Shown: piece by piece, positions 1 to 4,143 of the stretch
How the letters are laid out: each line of letters begins with the position of its first letter
Numbering within the stretch: the stretch's first letter is position 1
Origin: DASWIG01 sp965371445
GTDB lineage: Bacteria > Acidobacteriota > Thermoanaerobaculia > Multivoradales > J023
Assembly (NCBI GenBank): GCA_965371445.1
Contig: CBDUYN010000271.1
Span: 1-9,948, forward strand
DNA length: 9,948 nt
Direction: 5' to 3'
Notes under the pieces: model-generated
The model's input: only the letters and a program-made list of their open reading frames with translations
The model's database searches: none
Told to the model about the DNA's origin: nothing
Program-made: the position numbers and the translations under genes

Positions 1-2
1 CG

Positions 3-368
3 GGGCAGCAGGCGATCAAGGTCAACCCCTGGGAGGACGGCTACGTCGACGACGGCATCGTCGAGTGCAGCTCGATCGAGCTCACCGACGCCGGCCGCGC
101 CGAGATCCGCGACGGCTGCTACACGGGCGGCATCGACGCCCACCAGGCGCGGGGATGGGTCGTGCTCGGCCGGCGTTGCCGGGCCCAGGTGGACCTCGCA
201 GAGGGCTACGCCCGTCTACGGGCCATGGGCTTTGAGTACGGACCGCGGGCCGGTCGCCGCCACCGCAACCCAGGGGCTCCGGATGGCGTCCCGCTTCGCC
301 TGGACGAAGGCCGGCTTCGCCTTCGCAGTTACCAGACGGCGTCTTCAAAATGTTCGTGGATCAGCTGA
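3..368 (+). CDS. 3' end of an unrecognised protein gene (start outside window)
   Basis: An open frame runs from the left edge to a TGA at 366-368, giving 121 residues of a C-terminus. From 3 to about 235 the third codon positions are almost all G or C and the translation is a normal mix of residues (for example VNPWEDGYVDDGIVECSS and ITLR-free stretches such as VLGRRCRAQVDLAEGYARLR), so this part looks coding. After about 240 the translation turns Arg- and Pro-rich and loses the codon bias, so the last 40 or so residues may be readthrough past an older, lost end. The frame overlaps the 3' end of the convergent toxin gene by 40 bp. I do not recognise a family: there are several Cys residues but no clear motif or membrane segment. 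The overlap suggests that arrival of the toxin-antitoxin module changed the C-terminus. Confidence 0.55.
   Translation, partial: GQQAIKVNPWEDGYVDDGIVECSSIELTDAGRAEIRDGCYTGGIDAHQARGWVVLGRRCRAQVDLAEGYARLRAMGFEYGPRAGRRHRNPGAPDGVPLRLDEGRLRLRSYQTASSKCSWIS
305..325 (-). terminator. Hairpin just past the toxin stop, possible terminator
   Basis: CGAAGGC (305-311) and GCCTTCG (319-325) form a perfect 7-bp inverted repeat with a 7-nt loop. It begins 4 bp beyond the toxin stop codon on the minus strand. No T tract follows, so it is at best an atypical terminator. It also lies inside the tail of the plus-strand gene. Confidence 0.25.
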
Positions 369-706
369 TCGCGAGTGATGAACGGTGCCCGGTGCAGCAT
401 CGCAGTGGCGACAAGCAGTCGGTCGAAAGGATCTCGGGTCCATTCCAGCCGCATCGCATGCAGGACAATCGCCTGAATCGGATCGTTGGCCAGGGTGACG
501 CCGCAGTCCGTAGCCAGCAGGGTGAGAATCGCGTCGGGCGCGACCGTAATGCGCCCGACCTCATGGAGGAACTGTAACTCCAGTCGAACGACCGGCGAGA
601 CGAACAGAGCCGAGCGCTCCAGCAGATCCTCCGCCGCCCGACCGAAGGCCTCGGCATTGCCTTCCGCCAGGATGACCGCCGTGTGAGTATCGAGGAACGC
701 CTTCAC
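329..706 (-). CDS. vapC: PIN-domain toxin, VapC type (type II toxin-antitoxin)
   Basis: The protein has 125 residues, usual for a single PIN domain, which in VapC toxins is a Mg-dependent RNase that cuts tRNA, rRNA or mRNA. The acidic PIN residues are in place: D6 in FLDTH, E43 in RLELQFL, D92/D95 in TRDPFDRLL and D113 in ITRDQLI. The spacing and the DPFDRLL signature fit the PIN group that pairs with Phd/YefM antitoxins. I chose the GTG at 706-704 because it overlaps the antitoxin TGA (GTGA, 4 bp), the usual coupled layout, and puts FLDTH at residue 4. An in-frame ATG at 733 would add nine residues and a 31-bp overlap. The DNA is less GC-rich than its neighbours (35 of 60 G or C at 421-480), which suggests transfer. 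The RNA target cannot be read from sequence. The family call is firm. Confidence 0.92.
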   Translation of the reverse strand: MKAFLDTHTAVILAEGNAEAFGRAAEDLLERSALFVSPVVRLELQFLHEVGRITVAPDAILTLLATDCGVTLANDPIQAIVLHAMRLEWTRDPFDRLLVATAMLHRAPFITRDQLIHEHFEDAVW

Positions 707-939
707 GAGTCGGGATTCCAGGACTGCTCCCACGACGTGGCGACGAGCTCGTCGAGGGTACAGTTCATGATCTGTCGCCTTGGCAGCTCGTGCAGCTGCA
801 GGCGCCGCGGTTCTTCGGGCATGATCAGGAGCTTTCTGCCGTGGCGCACGATCTCCGCCGGCCGACCCGACTCGAGCACCTCGTCGAGGATACGGTAGAC
901 GTTCTGACGAAGCTGCGTGGCCGTGATCGGGGCGCTCAT
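703..939 (-). CDS. Phd/YefM-family antitoxin
   Basis: This 78-residue protein should neutralise the PIN toxin encoded directly downstream and bind the operon's own promoter. Its N-terminal half has the Phd/YefM pattern: ITATQLRQNVYRILDEVLES, then a short turn and IVRHGRKLLIMP, the small DNA-binding and dimer fold of that family. Residues 50-78 (LHELPRR to NPDS) would be the toxin-binding tail. The start at 939-937 is supported by a strong ribosome site, GGAAGGAGG, 7 nt upstream. A longer reading from 1062 would swallow the ribosome site and promoter. The gene ends in the GTGA overlap with the toxin gene, so the two are made from one mRNA with the antitoxin first, as is normal for type II systems. 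Confidence 0.9.
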   Translation of the reverse strand: MSAPITATQLRQNVYRILDEVLESGRPAEIVRHGRKLLIMPEEPRRLQLHELPRRQIMNCTLDELVATSWEQSWNPDS

Positions 940-946
940 GTCGGGG

Positions 947-955
947 CCTCCTTCC
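947..955 (-). promoter_or_regulatory. Strong ribosome binding site of the antitoxin gene
   Basis: On the minus strand this reads GGAAGGAGG, followed by 7 nt (CCCCGAC) and the ATG at 939. It is the strongest ribosome site in the left part of the window and fixes the antitoxin start. The toxin start inside the overlap has no comparable site, so antitoxin is expected to be made in excess. Confidence 0.85.
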
Positions 956-961
956 AGGTCT

Positions 962-986
962 GTACGTGATTCACCATAGCACGTAC
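962..986 (-). promoter_or_regulatory. Inverted repeat, candidate operator of the toxin-antitoxin operon
   Basis: GTACGTG (962-968) and CACGTAC (980-986) are perfect 7-bp inverted half-sites separated by 11 bp. The -10 box of the operon promoter sits in the spacer, and the other half-site covers the likely transcription start. Type II antitoxins of this family bind such palindromes to repress their own operon, so this is the obvious operator; the assignment is inference from position and symmetry. Confidence 0.65.
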
Positions 987-1001
987 GCCGTCCGGCTGCA
1001 A
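973..1001 (-). promoter_or_regulatory. Sigma-70-type promoter of the toxin-antitoxin operon
   Basis: On the minus strand TTGCAG (1001-996, three of six matches to TTGACA), a 17-bp spacer and TATGGT (978-973, four of six matches to TATAAT) precede the antitoxin gene. Transcription would start near 966, giving a leader of about 27 nt with the ribosome site in it. The hexamers are modest, but spacing and placement relative to the inverted repeat are right. Confidence 0.5.
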
Positions 1002-1120
1002 GCCGTCGATCCGCCCCGTTCAGCGAAGAGCCCCGGACCCCCGCGGCGGCGGCCTGAGCCACTTCGGCTCGGCGAGGCGGTCGCCTTCCTCGCCGGAGAC
1101 GAACAAAGAATTCGAACGGC

Positions 1121-1126
1121 TAGAAT
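1121..1126 (+). promoter_or_regulatory. Possible -10 box upstream of ogt
   Basis: TAGAAT matches TATAAT at five of six positions and lies 73 bp before the ogt start. No convincing -35 hexamer is seen 16-18 bp upstream, so this is only a candidate. The interval 940-1198 between the divergent antitoxin and ogt genes otherwise shows no gene. Confidence 0.25.
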
Positions 1127-1198
1127 CGGTAGCCGAGCCCTGCCGCGGGGTCTAGCTAGAGTGTTTTCACGTTCCGCTCAAACCATGGAGAAGACCTC

Positions 1199-1720
1199 AT
1201 GAACGCCTACTACGAGACCATCACCAACCCCCTGGGCGACGCCGCCCCCATCGTCGACGAGAAAGGACGCCTCCTGCGCGTAGTCTTCCTCAGCGAGGAG
1301 CGCGGTCCGGACGTCGTCCAGTCGTGGAAAAAGACCGAGGAGGCCCTCGCCAAGGCCGGATGCGAGCTCCACGAGGACCCGTCGAAGACAGCGCCGGCCG
1401 CGGCGCAACTGCGCGAGTACTTCGCCGGCCAGCGCCGCGACTTCGACCTGGAGCTTGCCCCCGTCGGGACGGACTTCCAGCGTCAGATCTGGGAGGCGCT
1501 GCGCGCGATCCCCTGCGGCGAGACCCGCACTTACTCCGAGCTCGCCAGCGCCGCCGGACGCCCGCGCTCGGCGCGCGCCGCCGGACGGGCCTGCGCCACC
1601 AATCCGATCCCGATCGTCGTCCCCTGCCACCGGGCGGTCGGCAGCGACGGTTCCCTGACCGGCTTCGCCGGCGGGCTGGGCATGAAAGAGGCGTTCCTGG
1701 AGCTGGAGCGCTCGCTGTAA
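1199..1720 (+). CDS. ogt: Methylated-DNA--protein-cysteine methyltransferase (Ogt)
   Basis: This 173-residue suicide repair enzyme takes alkyl groups from O6-alkylguanine (and O4-alkylthymine) onto its own cysteine. The active-site motif PCHR is present with the acceptor Cys at residue 143, in the stretch IPIVVPCHRAVGSDGSLTGF. Upstream are the DNA-binding helix-turn-helix region, beginning FQRQIWEALRAIPCGETRTY (residues 93-112), the arginine finger, probably R126, and the conserved Asn hinge N135. The C-terminus ends as in the family (GMKEAFLELE). The N-terminal domain (1-85) is the less conserved ribonuclease-like part. Length is typical of Ogt; there is no AdaA domain, so it is not Ada. The ATG at 1199 follows GGAGAAG at 1187-1193 with 5-nt spacing. 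The sigma-factor gene begins 24 bp after the stop, so co-transcription with the sigma operon is likely. Confidence 0.95.
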   Translation: MNAYYETITNPLGDAAPIVDEKGRLLRVVFLSEERGPDVVQSWKKTEEALAKAGCELHEDPSKTAPAAAQLREYFAGQRRDFDLELAPVGTDFQRQIWEALRAIPCGETRTYSELASAAGRPRSARAAGRACATNPIPIVVPCHRAVGSDGSLTGFAGGLGMKEAFLELERSL

Positions 1721-1744
1721 CCTTCTGTCGAGCTGCTGCGTTTC

Positions 1745-2281
1745 ATGAGTGTGGAGCACGGAGACTTCCAGGCCCTGGTCGAGGGCCACCGTGACCGGAT
1801 CTACACCTTCGCGTTCTACTTCCTGAAGAACCGCGAGGACGCCGAGGACGTGACCCAGGAGGTGTTGATCCGCCTTTGGAACCACTGGCGTCGATTCGAA
1901 GGGGACCATTTGAGGGCGTGGCTGATGAAGGTGACCCGGAACGTCTGCTGCGACGCCTCGCGCCGGCGTACGACGCGCGGCCGTGTCGAGGGCTTCGACG
2001 GCGGCGACGTGGCAGTCGAGCTCGCCGCGTCGCCCGAGAGGGGTCCCGAGCACGACGCCGAGGCCACCGACTTCCGCCGCCGGCTGACGGCGGCGATCAA
2101 GTCGCTGCCCGAGCCCCAGAAGTCGATCGTCATCCTGCGGGAAGTCCAGGGCCTGACCTACGACGAGATCGCCTCGATCGTCGGCCGGCCGCTCAATACC
2201 GTCAAGGTGTACCTGCACCGCGGACGAAAGCTCCTCCGCAAGGAGCTCAGAGAGGAAGAGGCCTATGCGCAAGCATCCTGA
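1745..2281 (+). CDS. ECF-type RNA polymerase sigma factor (anti-sigma partnered)
   Basis: This 178-residue protein has the two-domain plan of ECF (group IV) sigma factors, which direct RNA polymerase to stress or envelope-response promoters. Region 2 covers about residues 8-75 with the canonical acidic region 2.2 (NREDAEDVTQEVLIRLW, 29-45), then FEGDHLRAWLMKVTRNVCCD. Region 4 covers about 112-168 with LPEPQKSIVILREVQGLTYD and the helix-turn-helix ending NTVKVYLHRGRKLLRK. A linker rich in Gly, Glu and Asp joins them. There is no clear ribosome site before the ATG at 1745; a GTG at 1751 is an alternative two codons in. The 3' end overlaps the anti-sigma gene by 17 bp, so the pair is translationally coupled, and the sigma is presumably held inactive by that membrane protein. 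The signal is unknown. Confidence 0.93.
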   Translation: MSVEHGDFQALVEGHRDRIYTFAFYFLKNREDAEDVTQEVLIRLWNHWRRFEGDHLRAWLMKVTRNVCCDASRRRTTRGRVEGFDGGDVAVELAASPERGPEHDAEATDFRRRLTAAIKSLPEPQKSIVILREVQGLTYDEIASIVGRPLNTVKVYLHRGRKLLRKELREEEAYAQAS

Positions 2282-2909
2282 GGAAGGAAACCTCGGCAAG
2301 CTCGACTGCCGCGGCGCCGAGCCGCTCGTCGAGGCCTACGTCGACGGCGAGCTCAAAGCGGCGGCGAGCCAGGCTTTCGCGGCCCACGTCGAGAGCTGTG
2401 CGGCCTGCGCCGTCGAGCTCGACCTGGCCCGCCGAATCCGCAGCGAGCTACGGGCCTTACCGGCCCAGGAGTGCCCGCCTGCCGTCGTGGCGAGCGTCCT
2501 CGTCCGGGCGGCGAACCGTCGGGCGGCGAACCGTCGGGCGGCGAACCGTCACGCGGCGAGCCGTCTGAGGCCCGGCGCACGTCTTGTCGCCTGGCTCGCG
2601 CCGGTGCCGTCGCGCGTCTGGCAGGGAGCGCTCGCCATGCTCGTCGTGGCGGCCCTCGCGGTCGGCTACTTCCGAGTGACGCCTTCGAGGCCCGCGCCGG
2701 AAGAGTACTCGGCCGACGAGGTCGCCCGCGCCGAGGCGGAGCTCAAGCTCGCCCTCGCCTACCTCGGACGCATCGGCGAGACTGCCAGCACCGCCGTCGG
2801 CACCGACGTCCTCGGGAACCGGATCGTGGTGCCGATCTCGCAGTCGATCGCCGGCGCTTTGCTGCCTGCGCCGAAGACGAACCCAGGAGGAAACGGTGGG
2901 ACGACGTAA
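2265..2909 (+). CDS. Membrane anti-sigma factor with zinc-finger (zf-HC2) domain
   Basis: This 214-residue protein should bind and silence the sigma factor encoded just upstream. Residues 18-60 form the anti-sigma zinc domain: EAYVDGELKAAAS followed by H41-x3-C45-x2-C48 (HVESCAAC), the ZAS/zf-HC2 signature, with C15 nearby as a possible extra ligand. Residues 81-100 are a repetitive RAANR linker. One membrane segment follows at about 119-137 (VWQGALAMLVVAALAVGYF). The rest (138-214), outside the cytoplasm, carries an Ala/Glu-rich helix (ADEVARAEAELKLALAYLG) and a Gly/Pro/Asn tail. The ATG at 2265 is preceded by GAGGAAGAGG inside the sigma gene and overlaps it by 17 bp. The 3' end overlaps the DUF4252 gene by 14 bp. 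How it releases the sigma (proteolysis or a conformational change) cannot be read from sequence. Confidence 0.88.
   Translation: MRKHPEEGNLGKLDCRGAEPLVEAYVDGELKAAASQAFAAHVESCAACAVELDLARRIRSELRALPAQECPPAVVASVLVRAANRRAANRRAANRHAASRLRPGARLVAWLAPVPSRVWQGALAMLVVAALAVGYFRVTPSRPAPEEYSADEVARAEAELKLALAYLGRIGETASTAVGTDVLGNRIVVPISQSIAGALLPAPKTNPGGNGGTT
2505..2564 (+). repeat. Tandem 15-bp repeat in the anti-sigma gene
   Basis: Three identical copies of CGGGCGGCGAACCGT (2505-2519, 2520-2534, 2535-2549) are followed by a fourth with changes (2550-2564, starting CACGCGGCGAGCCGT). The unit is a multiple of three and in frame, and encodes RAANR x3 plus HAASR at residues 81-100, between the zinc domain and the membrane segment. 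Copy-number change would lengthen or shorten the linker by five residues without breaking the gene. Confidence 0.95.
2885..2890 (+). promoter_or_regulatory. Ribosome binding site fixing the GTG start of the DUF4252 gene
   Basis: AGGAGG ends 5 nt before the GTG at 2896. It lies within the last codons of the anti-sigma gene and supports the GTG start, which also places a complete signal peptide at the N-terminus. Confidence 0.8.
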
Positions 2910-3480
2910 GAGCCTACTCATCGCCTTGATGGCGGTGGCCCTGTGGCTGTCGGCCACTACCGCCGCGCAGACCGACCTCCACGGCGAGCCGGGCTTCGTC
3001 GACTTCAGCCGGCAGCCGCTTTTCGACGACGACGCGCTCGCCATCCACGTCTCGGTCAAGGGTCCGATGATCCAGCTCGTGGCCGAGGCGACCCGCGAGA
3101 GCGACCCCGAGCTGGCCGAGGTCCTGGCGCAGCTCAAAGCCGTCGAGGTCCTCGTCTTCGACGTCGGCGAGGACGTCTCCGACGCCGTGCGCAGAGACAT
3201 CACCCGCCAGGCCCGGGAGCTCCAGAAGCTGGGCTGGACCGAGGCCATCTCGATTCGCCTCCGCGACGCCCGCGGCCACGTCTTCCTGCGCATCGAGGAC
3301 AAGGTCCCCGTCGGGCTCGCGGCCCTCTACCACGACGGCAAAGCGAGCGAGGCCGTCTTCGTCAACATCGTGGGCCGGATCGAGCCGGCGCAGATCGGGC
3401 GTCTGGCGTCGAAGTTCGATCTGGATCTCTTGGGCGAAGCGGTCCGGGGACAGATCCCGTCGAAGGACGATCCCGAATAA
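2896..3480 (+). CDS. Secreted DUF4252-domain protein
   Basis: The 194-residue product begins with a signal peptide: MGRRK, a hydrophobic stretch LLIALMAVALWLSA, and a probable cut near TTAA|Q (residue 24). No lipobox Cys is present, so it is likely free in the periplasm. The mature part matches the DUF4252 style: FVDFS near the start (34-38), the core HVSVKGPMIQLVAEA (51-65), VEVLVFDV (83-90) and the end signature VFVNIVGRIEPAQIGRLASKFDLD (about 154-177). The biochemical role of DUF4252 is unknown to me. The gene overlaps the anti-sigma gene by 14 bp, so sigma, anti-sigma and this protein form one unit; it may be a sensing partner or an output of the sigma pathway. The GTG start is backed by an AGGAGG site 5 nt upstream. 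Confidence 0.85.
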   Translation: MGRRKSLLIALMAVALWLSATTAAQTDLHGEPGFVDFSRQPLFDDDALAIHVSVKGPMIQLVAEATRESDPELAEVLAQLKAVEVLVFDVGEDVSDAVRRDITRQARELQKLGWTEAISIRLRDARGHVFLRIEDKVPVGLAALYHDGKASEAVFVNIVGRIEPAQIGRLASKFDLDLLGEAVRGQIPSKDDPE

Positions 3481-3496
3481 GGCCACACCTCTGCGG

Positions 3497-3502
3497 TAGA
3501 CT
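3497..3502 (+). promoter_or_regulatory. Possible -10 box before the second ECF sigma gene
   Basis: TAGACT (four of six matches to TATAAT) lies in the 69-bp gap between the DUF4252 gene and the second sigma gene, 47 bp before its ATG. No matching -35 box is clear. It is the best candidate in a gap that would separate the two operons. Confidence 0.25.
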
Positions 3503-3549
3503 CTGGCCCTTGCCGGAAACCATCGGCCGGGCTCGAGGCCCCGCAGACC

Positions 3550-4143
3550 ATGGACTCCAGAGACCGCATAACCGAAGCCCTGACCGGGCTCGCCGCCGCT
3601 CCCTCCGACCGGCGCGTCGCCGCCGACGAGCTCATGGACGCCGTCTACGACGAGCTGCGCCAGCTCGCCCGGGGGTACCTGCGCCGCGAGCGCCGCAACC
3701 ACACTCTGGAGCCCACCGGGCTCGTCCACGAGGCCTATCTGCGCCTGGTCGACCAGACCCGGGTCGACTGGCAAGGACGCACTCACTTTTTTGCCATCGG
3801 CGCCCGGATGATGCGCCGGCTCCTCGTCGACCACGCGCGGCGCCACGACCGCAAGAAGCGCGGCGGCGACCTGGAGCAGGTGACGTTCGCCGACGCCGTG
3901 ACGCCGCTTCTGGGCCGCAGCCTCGCCCGCGAGGACCTGCTCGCCCTCGACGAGGCCCTGGCCCGCCTCCACGAGCTCGACGAGCGCCAGGCAAAGATCG
4001 TCGAGCTGCGCTTTTTCGCCGGCATGAAAGTCGACGAGGTCGCCGCCTACCTCGGCGTCTCGAAGCGCACGGTCGAGGCCGACTGGACCCACGCCCGCGC
4101 CTGGCTGCGGCGTTCGCTCTCCGAAGCGGAGGAGGCGCGGTGA
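3550..4143 (+). CDS. ECF sigma factor, Sig-70_X6 type, coupled to a Ser/Thr kinase
   Basis: This 197-residue protein belongs to the ECF subfamily with long names such as Sig-70_X6 (TIGR02999 style), common in Acidobacteria and Planctomycetes. Region 2 (about 25-98) contains DELRQLARGYLRRER, then the hallmark EPTGLVHEAYLRL (54-66), RTHFFAIGARMMRRLLVDHAR (78-98). Region 4 (about 132-190) contains LDERQAKIVELRFFAGMKVD and the helix-turn-helix YLGVSKRTVEADWTHARAWL. Where ordinary ECFs have a D-rich region 2.2 (compare DAED in the first sigma of this window), this one has EPTG, with T56 aligned to the Glu. No anti-sigma gene is adjacent; a kinase gene overlaps the stop by 4 bp (GTGA). This suggests activity set by phosphorylation, as for the EcfP/PknT pair of Vibrio parahaemolyticus. 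The ATG at 3550 has only a weak, distant ribosome site. Confidence 0.92.
   Translation: MDSRDRITEALTGLAAAPSDRRVAADELMDAVYDELRQLARGYLRRERRNHTLEPTGLVHEAYLRLVDQTRVDWQGRTHFFAIGARMMRRLLVDHARRHDRKKRGGDLEQVTFADAVTPLLGRSLAREDLLALDEALARLHELDERQAKIVELRFFAGMKVDEVAAYLGVSKRTVEADWTHARAWLRRSLSEAEEAR
4128..4135 (+). promoter_or_regulatory. Ribosome binding site fixing the GTG start of the membrane kinase
   Basis: GGAGGAGG ends 4 nt before the GTG at 4140. It sits inside the end of the sigma gene and decides the start, since the kinase frame stays open far upstream through other genes and offers no other natural start. Confidence 0.75.

Noticed and set aside
359..370. Perfect 12-bp palindrome GATCAGCTGATC
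   Set aside because: Lies inside the toxin coding sequence over conserved PIN residues (DQLI); likely chance.
707..733. Longer toxin start at ATG 733
   Set aside because: Adds nine residues before the PIN core and a 31-bp overlap; the GTGA overlap start at 706 is the usual layout, though the longer form cannot be excluded.
940..1062. N-terminal extension of the antitoxin to 1062
   Set aside because: It would translate through the promoter, operator and ribosome site, and Phd/YefM proteins begin near ITATQLR.
1151..1160. Palindrome TCTAGCTAGA before ogt
   Set aside because: Short and isolated, with no second site or clear promoter alignment; not enough to call an operator.
966..1202. 78-codon plus-strand frame ending at the ogt start
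   Set aside because: Arg/Pro-rich, no ribosome site, overlaps the toxin-antitoxin promoter; no sign of a real protein.
1178..2299. Minus-strand open frame of 373 codons opposite ogt and the first sigma
   Set aside because: Spans two clearly recognised plus-strand genes, shows no family motif and has the composition of an antisense shadow.
2943..4139. Upstream in-frame extension of the membrane kinase
   Set aside because: The translation is Arg/Pro-rich out-of-frame sequence of the DUF4252 and sigma genes. GTG 4140 has GGAGGAGG and the GTGA overlap.
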